Part shown: in pieces, positions 37,944 through 47,042 of the stretch
Layout: each line of letters opens with the position of its first letter
Position numbering within the stretch: position 1 is the stretch's first letter
From: Metasolibacillus fluoroglycofenilyticus
GTDB lineage: Bacteria > Bacillota > Bacilli > Bacillales_A > Planococcaceae
NCBI RefSeq assembly: GCF_003049645.1
Contig: NZ_PYWK01000001.1
Span: 1,147,487-1,211,486 of the forward strand
Direction of reading: 5' to 3'
Length of the DNA stretch: 64,000 bases
Made by a program: the position numbers and the translations under genes
Notes under the pieces: model-generated
Told to the model about the DNA's origin: nothing
Databases searched by the model: none
Seen by the model: the letters and a program-made list of their open reading frames with translations, nothing else

Positions 37944-39062
37944 GTGGATAATGAATCAAAAAAGCAACAAATGTTTAACAGCATGAAACGCAAGAAAAAA
38001 GAAGTAAAAATTGTTCGCCGTATCGTGATGATTATTACTTTAATTGCACTTATCGTAATCGGAGTAGGTGGCTACTCTGGCTATAAATATGTAAACTCTG
38101 CGTTGCAGCCAGTTGATCCAAATGCAACTGCTGAAATTGCGGTTGAAATTCCGATGGGCTCTGGTGTCACATTAATTTCAAAAACACTAGAAAAAAATGG
38201 AATTATAAAAAATGCACAAATTTTTAAATACTATGCGAAATTTAAAAATGAATCACAGTTCCAAGCTGGTAATTACAAGCTAACAAAGGCTATGACATTA
38301 GATGAAATTATTGAAAGCTTGAAAACAGGGAAAGTTTATCGCGAGCCAGTATTTACGATGACGATTCCAGAAGGTTTAACCTTGGAGCAAATTGCAACGG
38401 TCATAGAAAAAAATACAAATTTCACTGCACAGCAATTTATGGATAAAGTTACAGACGCTACTTATATTGAGAGCTTAATCGGATTATATCCAAACTTACT
38501 AACAGAAGATATTTATAATGAAAATATTCGCTATGCGCTAGAAGGCTATTTATATCCTGCGACATATCCATTTTATGAGGAACAGCCTTCGCTTGCAGTT
38601 ATTATTGATACGATGCTGAAGGCGACGAATGATATTGTCATGGAGTATCGCTCTATTATAGAAGAGAAAGAAATGACGATACATGAGCTATTGACATTTG
38701 CTTCACTGTTGGAGGAAGAGGCTACTGCACAAACCGACCGTGAAACAATTGCGAGTGTTTTTTACAATCGTTTAGCAATTGATATGCCATTGCAAACAGA
38801 CCCAACTGTCTTGTATTCACTCGGCTCGCATAAGGATCGCGTGTTATACGAGGATTTAGAGGTAGACAACCCTTACAATACGTATAAGAATAAAGGTTTA
38901 CCACCAGGACCAATTGCTGGAGCAGGTAAAGTCTCAATTGAAGCGGCATTGAACCCATCTCAGACGGATTATTTATACTTTTTAGCCGATAAAGATGGGG
39001 TAAATCATTTTGCGAAAACATATGAGGAGCATTTAGCGAATATTGAGCAGTATTTACGCTAA
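37944..39062 (+). CDS. mltG: Endolytic murein transglycosylase MltG (YrrL)
   Basis: A 372-residue membrane-anchored lytic transglycosylase that cleaves nascent glycan strands and sets their length. One membrane segment (about 28-48) follows a basic tail; a LysM-like subdomain (about 60-130) precedes the YceG catalytic domain. LTFASLLEEEATAQTDR carries the catalytic Glu, and VFYNRLAIDMPLQTDPTVLY and GLPPGPIAGAGKVSIEAAL are family landmarks. GTG start with AAGGGGG. The Rep1 copy ends just upstream. Confidence 0.93.
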   Translation: MDNESKKQQMFNSMKRKKKEVKIVRRIVMIITLIALIVIGVGGYSGYKYVNSALQPVDPNATAEIAVEIPMGSGVTLISKTLEKNGIIKNAQIFKYYAKFKNESQFQAGNYKLTKAMTLDEIIESLKTGKVYREPVFTMTIPEGLTLEQIATVIEKNTNFTAQQFMDKVTDATYIESLIGLYPNLLTEDIYNENIRYALEGYLYPATYPFYEEQPSLAVIIDTMLKATNDIVMEYRSIIEEKEMTIHELLTFASLLEEEATAQTDRETIASVFYNRLAIDMPLQTDPTVLYSLGSHKDRVLYEDLEVDNPYNTYKNKGLPPGPIAGAGKVSIEAALNPSQTDYLYFLADKDGVNHFAKTYEEHLANIEQYLR

Positions 39063-39206
39063 GATGAGGGGCTGTAGAAAGAGTAAAGTATCCTTTAATA
39101 ATTTAGACTATATAGTCAAATGAGAATAGGAAAACATTATTCGCATTCTTTCGCCATTCGTGCTATCATAGATGTTGTTTTTTAAAGAATATATTGAAAT
39201 ACTAAT

Positions 39207-39255
39207 AAGGCTGTCCGAAAAGTCGTGGAATATGGATTTTTCGGACACCCTTCTA
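39207..39255 (+). terminator. Hairpin terminator after mltG, GTCC-AAAAG family
   Basis: AAGG-TGTCCGAAAA pairs with TTTTCGGACA-CCTT. Weak T-tract. Confidence 0.7.
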
Positions 39256-39351
39256 TTCATATGGAGTTACATGATAGGCGACAGGCGTAAACACATCGTT
39301 TCGCTTTTTCTTTTTGTTAAAAGGACGCCTGTCTAAAAGGAGTATAAACAA

Positions 39352-39984
39352 ATGGAATTATCAGATACGTATATTGCATCTTTTATACAGCCGCGTAATG
39401 TGCTACTACAGGAGATGGAGAAGTTTGCTCAGGAGCATCATGTTCCAATTATGCAGCTTATTGGCATTGATGCATTAAATCAATTGCTACGTATTCAAAA
39501 CCCAGCAAAAATTTTAGAAATCGGTACAGCTATTGGTTATTCGGCGATTCGAATGGCACTTGCTTTACCGAATAGCCATATTACGACAATTGAACGTGAT
39601 GTTGAGCGAGTACAGCACGCTCGTAATTTTATTGCTCGTTCAGAAGTAGCAGAGCGTATTAAAGTTATTGAGGGGGATGCGTTAGAAGTAGATGTTGCTT
39701 CGTTAGCCTCACCGTTCGATGCTGTATTTATTGATGCGGCAAAGGGGCAATATCAAAAGTTTTTTGAAAAATATTCTCCACTTGTACCATCAGGTGGTGT
39801 ACTTTACATTGATAATATGTACATGCATGGCTTATCAGATTTAGAGATGAAGGAAGTACCGAGAAGAAAGCGAACGATGATTCGCAATTTACACAGCTTT
39901 ACTAATTGGATTTTACAGCACCCAGATTATACAAGTGCGTTTTTCCCGATTGGTGATGGTCTATTAATTTGTTTGAAGAGGTGA
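39352..39984 (+). CDS. trmR: tRNA 5-hydroxyuridine methyltransferase TrmR (YrrM)
   Basis: A 210-residue class I SAM methyltransferase of the O-methyltransferase 3 family: ILEIGTAIGYSAIRMAL is the SAM motif I, ITTIERD motif II, and FDAVFIDAAKGQYQKFFE motif IV. In B. subtilis YrrM/TrmR methylates ho5U34 to mo5U in several tRNAs. The two following genes (U32 proteins) make the ho5U substrate, so the three form one modification operon. AAAAGGAG ribosome site. Confidence 0.9.
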   Translation: MELSDTYIASFIQPRNVLLQEMEKFAQEHHVPIMQLIGIDALNQLLRIQNPAKILEIGTAIGYSAIRMALALPNSHITTIERDVERVQHARNFIARSEVAERIKVIEGDALEVDVASLASPFDAVFIDAAKGQYQKFFEKYSPLVPSGGVLYIDNMYMHGLSDLEMKEVPRRKRTMIRNLHSFTNWILQHPDYTSAFFPIGDGLLICLKR

Positions 39985-39989
39985 ACAAG

Positions 39990-40922
39990 GTGAAAAAACC
40001 TGAATTATTAGTAACGCCGCAATCAATTATGCATATTAAAGCATTAATCGAGGCAGGTGCGGATGCATTTGTGATTGGTGAGCAACAGTTTGGCTTACGA
40101 TTGGCTGGAGAGTTTCCCGTAGCCGAAGTGGAAGAGGCGACAAAAATCATTCACGCTGCAGGTAAAAAAGTGTATGTGTCAGTCAATGCGCTATTCCATA
40201 ATGACCGCATCGAGGCATTAGAGGCGTATTTACAAGAAATGCAGCGTATCGGTGTAGATGCTCTATTATTTGGAGACCCAGCTGTCGTTATGGTTGTGCG
40301 AGAGTTAAATATTACGATACCTTTACATTGGAGCCCTGAAACAATTGCGACAAACTGGTTCCAAGTGAATTATTGGGGAGAGCGTGGTGCGAAGCGAGCT
40401 GTTCTAGCACGCGAGCTTTCGCTAGATGAAGTAGTTGAAATTAAGGAAAATACGACGCATGAAATTGAAGTGCAAGTACATGGAATGACATGTATGTTCC
40501 AATCGAAACGAAAGCTGCTAGGCAATTACTTCCTATACCGAAATGAAGTAATGGCAATTGAAAATCGTAAAGATAGTAAAAATATGTTTTTACATGATAA
40601 AGAGCGTAAAAATAAATATCCGATTTATGAAGATATAAATGGCACTCATATTTTTTCGCCAAACGATATGTGTATTATTGATGAATTAACGGAGCTTTTT
40701 GAAGCGGGTATTGATTCATTAAAATTTGATGGGATATTGCAAAGTTTCGACTATGTTGTAACAGTAACGAATTTATACCGTCAAGCAATTGATGCCTATT
40801 TCGAGCAGGGTGAAGAGGCATATGAAGATTTGAAGGACGAGCTTCTAGCGAAAATTGAGGAAATTCAGCCAGAGCTACGCCCATTAGATACAGGCTTTAT
40901 TTATAAAGAAACAGTATATTAA
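39990..40922 (+). CDS. trhP1: U32 family tRNA hydroxylation protein TrhP1 (YrrN)
   Basis: A 310-residue peptidase-U32 family protein, paralogue of the next gene. PELLVTPQSIMHIKALIEAGADAFVIG matches the TIM-barrel start. In Bacillus, TrhP1/TrhP2 take part in prephenate-dependent hydroxylation of U34, the step before TrmR. It lacks the cysteine cluster seen in TrhP2. The GTG at 39990 was chosen because AGAGGTGA precedes it and it gives the family start VKKPELL; an upstream TTG at 39969 lies within trmR. Confidence 0.85.
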   Translation: MKKPELLVTPQSIMHIKALIEAGADAFVIGEQQFGLRLAGEFPVAEVEEATKIIHAAGKKVYVSVNALFHNDRIEALEAYLQEMQRIGVDALLFGDPAVVMVVRELNITIPLHWSPETIATNWFQVNYWGERGAKRAVLARELSLDEVVEIKENTTHEIEVQVHGMTCMFQSKRKLLGNYFLYRNEVMAIENRKDSKNMFLHDKERKNKYPIYEDINGTHIFSPNDMCIIDELTELFEAGIDSLKFDGILQSFDYVVTVTNLYRQAIDAYFEQGEEAYEDLKDELLAKIEEIQPELRPLDTGFIYKETVY

Positions 40923-40940
40923 GAAAGGGGAGCTTATGTC

Positions 40941-42218
40941 ATGCTGCAGTTAATTCAAAATGATAGAATAAGCGAAATAATCGATGGCAAACGTGTCATT
41001 ACAAAAAAGCCAGAGCTATTGGCCCCTGCTGGTAGTCTAGAAAAATTAAAAGTTGCGGTTCATTATGGAGCAGATGCAGTATTTATCGGCGGTCAGGAGT
41101 TTGGTTTACGCTCAAATGCGGGCAATTTTTCAATTGAGGAAATGGCTGAAGGTGTCCGCTTCGCAAATAAATATGGTGCTGTTGTTTACGTTACAACAAA
41201 TATTTTTGCACATAATGAAAATATGAATGGACTTGAAGAGTATTTGCAGGCAATTGAAGGGGTTGGTGTGCGCGGTATTATCGTAGCAGACCCACTAATT
41301 ATTGAAACTTGTCGTCGTGTTGCACCAAAGTTAGAAATTCATCTTTCTACACAGCAATCACTATCCAACTGGAAGGCGGTCAAGTACTGGAAGGATGAAG
41401 GTCTACATCGCGTCGTATTAGCGCGTGAGGTTGGGGCAATTGAAATGCAAAAGATGAAGGAAGAAGTCGATATTGAAATCGAAGCCTTCGTACATGGGGC
41501 AATGTGCATAGCTTATTCAGGTCGCTGTACACTGTCTAACCATATGACCGCACGTGATTCTAACCGCGGGGGATGCTGTCAGTCTTGTCGTTGGGATTAT
41601 GATTTATATGAGCAAGTAGATGGTGAGGAACAGCCGTTATTTAAAGATGGCGAAGCACCGTTTGCGATGAGTCCGAAAGATTTGAAATTAATCGAATCTA
41701 TTCCGCATATGGTTGAGCTAGGCATTGATTCATTAAAAATTGAAGGGCGGATGAAATCAATTCACTATGTGGCGACAGTTGTGTCGGTATATCGTAAAGT
41801 GATTGACGCCTATTGTGCAGACCCAGAAAACTTTGAAATAAAAAAAGAATGGCTGGAGGAACTATCCCGCTGTGCCAATCGTGCAGCTGCTTCTTCATTC
41901 TTTGAAGGGGAGCCTAGCTATAAGCAGCAAATGTTTGGTTTCCATGCAGGCAAAGTGAAATGGGATTTTGCAGGGCTTGTGCTTGATTATGATAAAGAGA
42001 CAGAAATGGTGACGATGGAGCAACGCAATTATTTCAAGCCAGGAGATACGGTTGAATTTTTTGGTCCAGATATTGAGACATTCCAAATGACAGTTGGACA
42101 AATTTGGGATGAGGATGGCAATGAATTAGATGTTGCACGTCATCCACTACAAATTTTAAAATTCAAAGTGGATCGTCCATTAACAAAACTAAATATGATG
42201 CGCAAGGAGAATGACTAG
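40941..42218 (+). CDS. trhP2: U32 family tRNA hydroxylation protein TrhP2 (YrrO)
   Basis: A 425-residue U32 family protein. KKPELLAPAGSLEKLKVAVHYGADAVFIGGQEFGLR is split here as the family N-terminal signature; the cysteine-rich FVHGAMCIAYSGRC with GGCCQSCRWDY provides four conserved cysteines that bind an iron-sulfur cluster in U32 proteins; RMKSIHYVATVV and a C-terminal U32 beta-barrel follow. Required with TrhP1 for 5-hydroxyuridine at tRNA position 34. AAAGGGGAG ribosome site. Confidence 0.88.
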   Translation: MLQLIQNDRISEIIDGKRVITKKPELLAPAGSLEKLKVAVHYGADAVFIGGQEFGLRSNAGNFSIEEMAEGVRFANKYGAVVYVTTNIFAHNENMNGLEEYLQAIEGVGVRGIIVADPLIIETCRRVAPKLEIHLSTQQSLSNWKAVKYWKDEGLHRVVLAREVGAIEMQKMKEEVDIEIEAFVHGAMCIAYSGRCTLSNHMTARDSNRGGCCQSCRWDYDLYEQVDGEEQPLFKDGEAPFAMSPKDLKLIESIPHMVELGIDSLKIEGRMKSIHYVATVVSVYRKVIDAYCADPENFEIKKEWLEELSRCANRAAASSFFEGEPSYKQQMFGFHAGKVKWDFAGLVLDYDKETEMVTMEQRNYFKPGDTVEFFGPDIETFQMTVGQIWDEDGNELDVARHPLQILKFKVDRPLTKLNMMRKEND

Positions 42219-42854
42219 ATGGCAAAGCGACCTGTAGTTATTGGTATTGCTGGTGGCTCTTGTTCAGGGAAAACAAGTGTTACACGTGCCATTTACGAAG
42301 TTTTTAAAGACCATTCTGTTGTAGTAATAGAGCAGGATTATTATTATAAAGATCAAAGTCATATGACGTTTGAGGAGCGTTTGCAAACGAATTATGACCA
42401 TCCTTTAGCGTTTGACACAGAGCTTTTAATTGAACACACGAATATGCTTCTAGAGCGTCAGCCAATTAATAAACCAGTTTATGATTATGTTGAGCATACA
42501 CGTGCGAGCGAAGTGATTTGTGTCGAGCCAAAGGATGTTATTATTGTTGAAGGTATTTTAGTGCTTGAGGATGAGCGTTTACGTGACTTAATGGACATTA
42601 AATTATTTGTTGATACGGATGCTGATTTACGCATTATTCGTCGAATGCAGCGCGATATTAAGGAGCGTGGTCGTACAGCTGATTCCGTTATCGAACAATA
42701 TTTAACAGCAGTGCGCCCAATGCACAATATGTTTATCGAACCGACGAAGCGCTATGCAGATGTCATTATTCCAGAAGGTGGGGATAATGGGGTTGCAATT
42801 GATTTAATGGTAACAAAAATCAAAACAATTCTTGAAACTGAATCAAATGTATAA
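42219..42854 (+). CDS. udk: Uridine kinase
   Basis: A 211-residue P-loop kinase that phosphorylates uridine and cytidine for pyrimidine salvage. Walker A is [13 protein letters not shown] (residues 11-23); [20 protein letters not shown] and [13 protein letters not shown] are uridine-kinase signatures. It begins immediately after trhP2, in the conserved yrrO-udk-greA order. Confidence 0.95.
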   Translation: MAKRPVVIGIAGGSCSGKTSVTRAIYEVFKDHSVVVIEQDYYYKDQSHMTFEERLQTNYDHPLAFDTELLIEHTNMLLERQPINKPVYDYVEHTRASEVICVEPKDVIIVEGILVLEDERLRDLMDIKLFVDTDADLRIIRRMQRDIKERGRTADSVIEQYLTAVRPMHNMFIEPTKRYADVIIPEGGDNGVAIDLMVTKIKTILETESNV

Positions 42855-42930
42855 TATGATAGGGAAGTATTTACATTTAAAGATGCAGTTTCACTGTATT
42901 GCAATAGAGAAAAAACAGTTTAAACCGTAA

Positions 42931-43030
42931 ATTTCAGATTAATTACGCCGAGGCTAACTTTTGTTCAAACTTTCTACTTAAAGTAAGTGAGGGAAGTCAT
43001 TTTAAAATCTGTGACATCCGCCAAGTCGAG
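42931..43030 (-). repeat. Rep2 dispersed repeat, inverted
   Basis: On the minus strand: CTCGACTTGGCGGATGTCAC and AGATTTT, then AAAAGTTAGCCTCGGCGTAA. These match the core and right end of the Rep2 copy at 35443. Confidence 0.65.
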
Positions 43031-43062
43031 ATAACTAACTGAAAATATGGTAGATACAAATA

Positions 43063-43106
43063 GAATGGGCGGGCAGCTTCTAATGGAGCCCGCTCATTCA
43101 TACATT
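43063..43106 (+). terminator. Terminator between udk and greA
   Basis: GAATGGGCGGGC (43063-43074) pairs with GCCCGCTCATTC (43088-43099). Short A/T-rich tail. Confidence 0.65.
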
Positions 43107-43359
43107 TACTAGCAACATACTTTATCTAAAATACAACAGGTGGCGTAAAGCCCGTTAAAATAAGAGGAACACCATCTAAAAGAGCGAAAATGATGAAGAA
43201 ACTCTAATAGATGTGGCTTTAGGTTAACTTTCCCCATTAAGCTTGAGAAAATGTGGACGACATGTAATTGATTAAAGTATGATTTCTAAAAAGTAAACGA
43301 TTGCATAAAATATGAAAAAAACAAATGTACAGTTTTAGAACAATGGAGGAATGAGTATT
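43107..43359. other. Leader region of greA
   Basis: No gene seen. AT-rich sequence before greA; no perfect promoter was found. Confidence 0.4.
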
Positions 43360-43851
43360 ATGTCAAATGAAAAACAATACCCAATGACTTTAGCGGGGAA
43401 AGCTAAATTAGAGGAAGAATTAGAGCACTTAAAAACAGTAAAGCGTAAAGAGGTAGTAGAGCGCATTAAAATTGCTCGTAGCTTCGGTGATTTATCTGAA
43501 AACTCAGAGTATGATTCAGCAAAAGAAGAGCAGGGCTTTGTTGAAGGCCGTATCTCAACAATTGAATCAATGTTACGCAATGCTTTAATTATTACAGAGG
43601 ACGAGTCAGCAGCAAGCGACACAGTCACTTTAGGAAAAACAGTGACGTTCGACGAATTAATCGACGGGAAGCGTGCTGATTTTGAAGAATCATATACAAT
43701 TGTAGGTTCAGCTGAGGCAGACCCGTTAGAGGGGCTTATTTCAAACGATTCACCAATTGCCAAAGCATTAATGGGGCACCGAGTGGGCGACAAAGTAAAA
43801 TTAACAACTCCAGGTGGAGATATGGAAGTAGAAATTTTAAAAATTGGCTAA
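43360..43851 (+). CDS. greA: Transcription elongation factor GreA
   Basis: A 163-residue GreA. The N-terminal coiled coil with [19 protein letters not shown] at its tip supplies the acidic residues that stimulate RNA polymerase transcript cleavage; the C-terminal FKBP-like domain contains [18 protein letters not shown] and [13 protein letters not shown] at 43360 follows GGAGGA by nine bases and matches the family start; the ATG at 43351 abuts the ribosome site. Confidence 0.95.
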   Translation: MSNEKQYPMTLAGKAKLEEELEHLKTVKRKEVVERIKIARSFGDLSENSEYDSAKEEQGFVEGRISTIESMLRNALIITEDESAASDTVTLGKTVTFDELIDGKRADFEESYTIVGSAEADPLEGLISNDSPIAKALMGHRVGDKVKLTTPGGDMEVEILKIG

Positions 43852-43922
43852 TTGATTGAGCAAGATTTTCATAGCTATTTGAAGGCAGTTCAGCAGCTTG
43901 TTTTAAAATAAATACGGAATAG

Positions 43923-43961
43923 AAAGTCCGAAAAGTAATGACTACTTTTTGGGCTTTTTCA
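43923..43961 (+). terminator. greA terminator, GTCC-AAAAG family
   Basis: AAAGTCCGAAAAGTA pairs with TACTTTTTGGGCTTT, followed by TTC. Confidence 0.8.
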
Positions 43962-44085
43962 TACATATTCGTGCAACATTCTGGTGGATTGTTTATTAGC
44001 ATCGGAACTTTGTTTACAAGTAGCGCGTCATGCTATCATAAGTAAAGAGGCGAAAATGACAGCTAAACATAAAGGAGCGAAATGT

Positions 44086-44799
44086 ATGGCAGATTATGAA
44101 CAAAATAACTATTCCCGTTCACAACGTCGTCAACAAAAGAATAATAGTATGAATCGTTTACTAAACTATTTAATTGCGCTCGTTATCGTATTAATAGGTA
44201 TCGCGAGCTATATTATTTTTTTCACAGGCGACGATCAAGCGGCTGAGCAAGAGCCAAATGAACAGCAAACAGATGAACATGCAAATGATGTAAATACAAA
44301 TGATAGAAATGAGCAAGATACGGATGCGAATGACGTTTCTCAAAATCAATCAGATGATTTTAATGAGAGTAGTGCATCACATGAAACGGATGAATCGAAT
44401 TTATCAAACGATTCGCAGCAAACAGGGCATTCTTCAGAAGATTCTACACAAGAAAATATAGCAATGCCATCTACGGACCCACTTGTAGATGAAGTGATAG
44501 TTAATCCTAATTGGCAGCCAACAAAAACGGCGCAAACAGAGCCGCATACGTCTGTTTTTAAAGAGGGGCATATCGATTATGAGGAAAAGTTAGCGACTGT
44601 TTTTGCAGCTACATCGCTATCAGCGGATGATAGTATTGTTTGGAATTTTAAAAATAATGGAAGTGCAAATACAGCAATCGCAGTTGTTTCTTCAGCCGAC
44701 AAAACAGAGAAATACCGTGTAAGTATTGAATGGGTTGCAAATGAGGGCTGGAAGCCTGTAAAATTAGAAAAGCTTAACACAATTGAAGGGTCATGGTAA
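44086..44799 (+). CDS. yrrS: YrrS-like membrane protein (DUF1510)
   Basis: A 237-residue protein with a basic N-terminus, one membrane segment (about residues 25-48), an extracellular linker rich in Asp, Asn, Gln and Glu (about 50-130), and a C-terminal DUF1510-type domain (HIDYEEKLATVFAATSLSADD..., about 155-237). Function unknown; position between greA and mtnN is as in Bacillus. The ATG at 44086 has AAAGGAGC upstream; an ATG at 44056 also has a ribosome site (AAAGAGG) and cannot be excluded. Confidence 0.75.
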   Translation: MADYEQNNYSRSQRRQQKNNSMNRLLNYLIALVIVLIGIASYIIFFTGDDQAAEQEPNEQQTDEHANDVNTNDRNEQDTDANDVSQNQSDDFNESSASHETDESNLSNDSQQTGHSSEDSTQENIAMPSTDPLVDEVIVNPNWQPTKTAQTEPHTSVFKEGHIDYEEKLATVFAATSLSADDSIVWNFKNNGSANTAIAVVSSADKTEKYRVSIEWVANEGWKPVKLEKLNTIEGSW

Positions 44800-44828
44800 A
44801 AGGTGACTTATTGTAGGAGGAAACATAA

Positions 44829-45521
44829 ATGAAAATTGCAGTTATTGGTGCAATGGAGCAGGAAGTAGAACTACTGCGCGCGGCACTAACGAATACTACT
44901 GTGACAACAATCGCAGGTTGTGAGTATACGGCAGGTACATATGAAGGAAAAGAAGTTGTACTATTAAAAAGTGGTATCGGAAAAGTGAATGCTGCAATGT
45001 CGACTACATTATTGCTACAGCAATTTAAACCGGATGTTGTTATTAATACAGGCTCCGCTGGTGGTTTTGATGCCATACTTGAAGTGGGGGCGGTTGTTAT
45101 TTCGGATGAAGTGCGCCATCATGATGTCGATGTCACAGCTTTCGGCTATGAAATAGGGCAAATGGCAGGAATGCCCGCTGCCTTTCAGGCGGATGAACGT
45201 TTAGTAAATATTGCCAAGGAAGCAGTTGCTGAAGTGGGTGAGCATGCATCGGCAGTAGGGTTAATTTGCTCAGGAGATGTATTTATGCATAATCCGGCTC
45301 GCGTCGAACAAGTGCGTCAGCATTTCCCTCAAATGAAGGCGGTGGAAATGGAGGCAGCGGCTGTTGCACAAGTTTGTTATCAATTTGCAACTCCATTCGT
45401 TGTTATTCGAGCATTATCTGATATTGCTGGAAAAGAATCGAATATTACCTTTGATGAATTTTTACCAACTGCTGCTAAGCATTCGACAGAGGTCGTACTA
45501 AAGGCAATTACAAAGCTTTAG
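44829..45521 (+). CDS. mtnN: 5'-methylthioadenosine/S-adenosylhomocysteine nucleosidase
   Basis: A 230-residue MTA/SAH nucleosidase that hydrolyses MTA and SAH to adenine plus thiosugar. [15 protein letters not shown] opens the family; [10 protein letters not shown] and SGDVFM are substrate-binding segments; [15 protein letters not shown] contains the ribose-binding Glu, and RALSDIAG the catalytic Asp. GTAGGAGG ribosome site. Provides the activated methyl cycle and AI-2 precursor. Confidence 0.95.
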   Translation: MKIAVIGAMEQEVELLRAALTNTTVTTIAGCEYTAGTYEGKEVVLLKSGIGKVNAAMSTTLLLQQFKPDVVINTGSAGGFDAILEVGAVVISDEVRHHDVDVTAFGYEIGQMAGMPAAFQADERLVNIAKEAVAEVGEHASAVGLICSGDVFMHNPARVEQVRQHFPQMKAVEMEAAAVAQVCYQFATPFVVIRALSDIAGKESNITFDEFLPTAAKHSTEVVLKAITKL

Positions 45522-45564
45522 CTTTTTTTACATGGGAAGTGTTAAAAAAGTCACAGTCAGACTA

Positions 45565-45594
45565 TTGTTAAAAATGATACGATAAAGCTATAAT
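45565..45594 (+). promoter_or_regulatory. Promoter of the 28-residue membrane peptide gene
   Basis: TTGTTA (45565-45570), 18 bp, TATAAT (45589-45594), about 30 bp before the small gene start. Confidence 0.6.
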
Positions 45595-45623
45595 AAATGA
45601 CTAGTCGTGAGGAGAAGATATTT

Positions 45624-45710
45624 ATGGTATTTATTGCGACAGCAGCAATTATGGCGACAGTAGTATTAATGCTTATTATTTCAGCAGATATACATGATAA
45701 TGCTGCATAA
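45624..45710 (+). CDS. 28-residue single-span membrane peptide
   Basis: A short open frame with start, GTGAGGAG ribosome site, and its own promoter and terminator (45716). The product has one hydrophobic helix (about residues 2-20) and a short polar tail ending SADIHDNAA. Such isolated single-span peptides are often overlooked; function unknown. Not a toxin by any motif I can see. The tight promoter-RBS-ORF-terminator unit is the main evidence that it is real. Confidence 0.55.
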   Translation: MVFIATAAIMATVVLMLIISADIHDNAA

Positions 45711-45715
45711 AGAGA

Positions 45716-45758
45716 GCGTCCAAAAAGCCGTGCGGTTGTCGGCGTTTTGGGCGCTTTT
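45716..45758 (+). terminator. Terminator after the 28-residue gene, GTCC-AAAAG family
   Basis: GCGTCCAAAAAGCC (45716-45729) pairs with GGCGTTTTGGGCGC (45741-45754), followed by TTTTG. Confidence 0.75.
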
Positions 45759-46039
45759 GCTAATGTTTGTTTATGAAAATAAAGAAGGTCGACTTTGAAA
45801 ACGAGAAAAACAACAGCTTTTGCGGTATTTGCCATAAAGAAAAGAAAGCCTTTCTTTCAATGCGTTGCCAAAACAAACTTGCCGTATCAAACAGCCCATT
45901 CATTTAAAAACACGATGAGCGCTCAATAAACTTGCAACGGAGCTACTCAATTTAACTAAAAGGCAATACCGCTCACCTTAATGTTTTAAAAGCCTATCGC
46001 TTTTTAATGAGTGCTTCATTTTAAAAAGCATCACTGCTT
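45759..46039. other. Spacer downstream of sigK
   Basis: No gene seen. AT-rich with A/T-rich inverted repeats near 45980-46030. Confidence 0.4.
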
Positions 46040-46078
46040 GCGTCCAACAAGTCGGCAACTGCACAGCCTGTTAGACGC
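46040..46078. terminator. sigK terminator with conserved loop
   Basis: GCGTCCAACAAG and CCTGTTAGACGC pair with one or two wobbles around loop TCGGCAACTGCACAG, almost the same loop as in the rarA terminator (22478-22520). Confidence 0.7.
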
Positions 46079-46083
46079 CATCC

Positions 46084-46785
46084 CTAATCTTTCTGATTAT
46101 GTTTAAATTGCTGATAAAGTTTAATCAAGGCTCTTTTTTCAATGCGTGATACATAGCTTCTCGATATATTGAGTTTTTTTGCAATTTCCTTTTGCGTTAA
46201 TGGCTCTTGGTGCTGCAATCCATAGCGATACGTAATAATTTCCAGTTCTCGTTCATCTAATGTATTTAAATAGGCGTACAGCTGCGCAAAGCGCTCCTGC
46301 TGCTCTAAAATATCGATTGCGGGCTGTTCATCTAACTGTAATAAGTCACGAATTTGTAATGATTGCCCTTCGTAGTCAACGCCAATGGATTCAAAAAGTG
46401 AAATATCCTTTTGAACCTTTTTTTGTGCGCGTAAATGCATTAGTATTTCATTTTCAATACATCTTGCCGCATATGTGGCGAGCCTTGTTTTTTTGTCAGG
46501 CGTATAACTAGCGACCGCCTTCATTAAACCGATTGTACCAATGGAAATATAATCATCGAGCTGTTCGTGAGGAGGATGGAATTTTTTAACGACATGTGCA
46601 ACAAGTCGCATATTGCGCTCAATTAAATCAAGGCGCGCTTGTTCATCCCCAGCTAAATATTTTTCTAGTACTTCTGCTTCTTCTTCACGAGAAAATGGCT
46701 TAGAAAACGCCTGCCCCTTTAAATAGCCGAGCAATGAAGGGAATTCTAACCATAGTTGAATGAGCGAAAAAAATATACCGCTCAA
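46084..46785 (-). CDS. sigK: Sporulation sigma factor sigma-K, uninterrupted
   Basis: A 233-residue sigma-70 family protein matching pro-sigma-K end to end. Residues 1-20 are the hydrophobic pro-sequence cleaved by SpoIVFB; region 2 includes LIERNMRLVAHVVKKF and ISIGTIGLMKAVASY, then LATYAARCIENEILMHLRA; region 4 ends ISRSYVSRIEKRALIKLYQ. It directs late mother-cell coat genes. In B. subtilis the gene is split by the skin element; here it is continuous. TTG start eight bases after GGAAGGATGA. Confidence 0.93.
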   Translation of the reverse strand: MSGIFFSLIQLWLEFPSLLGYLKGQAFSKPFSREEEAEVLEKYLAGDEQARLDLIERNMRLVAHVVKKFHPPHEQLDDYISIGTIGLMKAVASYTPDKKTRLATYAARCIENEILMHLRAQKKVQKDISLFESIGVDYEGQSLQIRDLLQLDEQPAIDILEQQERFAQLYAYLNTLDERELEIITYRYGLQHQEPLTQKEIAKKLNISRSYVSRIEKRALIKLYQQFKHNQKD

Positions 46786-46812
46786 AATGCTTCATCCTTC
46801 CGCCTTTTTAGC

Positions 46813-46841
46813 AGTATATGTCGATTTTTAGCACTTCATGA
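46813..46841 (-). promoter_or_regulatory. Candidate sigma-E type promoter of sigK
   Basis: On the minus strand TCATGAA (46835-46841), 14-bp spacer, then CATATACT (46813-46820), close to the sigma-E -10 consensus CATACANT. Position and logic (sigma-E drives sigK) fit; the -35 match is partial. Confidence 0.5.
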
Positions 46842-46848
46842 AAAGGAT

Positions 46849-46872
46849 CGTCTGAAAATTCATTTTGAGATG
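46849..46872. repeat. GTCC-AAAAG family hairpin upstream of sigK
   Basis: CGTCTGAAAA and TTTTGAGATG pair around TTCA. Same core as the terminator at 37457. No T-tract. Confidence 0.5.
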
Positions 46873-46994
46873 CTCCTTTTGCGCCGAGGATGGTGGCATG
46901 GAATGCGACCACCGCAGAAGCACTATGTAGTGAAAATGTAATTGATAGGCTAGCGATATCTGAGGTGGTCTATTTGCATCGAATAATAAAAAGC

Positions 46995-47042
46995 AAAGGC
47001 TATCTGAAAAAGTTACTACTTTTTCAGATAGCCTTTATGTTG
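46995..47042 (-). terminator. pssA terminator, perfect 19-bp stem
   Basis: Arms 46995-47013 and 47018-47036 are perfectly complementary around TACT. On the minus strand it directly follows the pssA stop. Family-like core CTGAAAAAG. Confidence 0.85.

Noticed and set aside
43736..44002. Minus-strand frame behind greA
   Set aside because: Shadow of the greA 3' end and its terminator.
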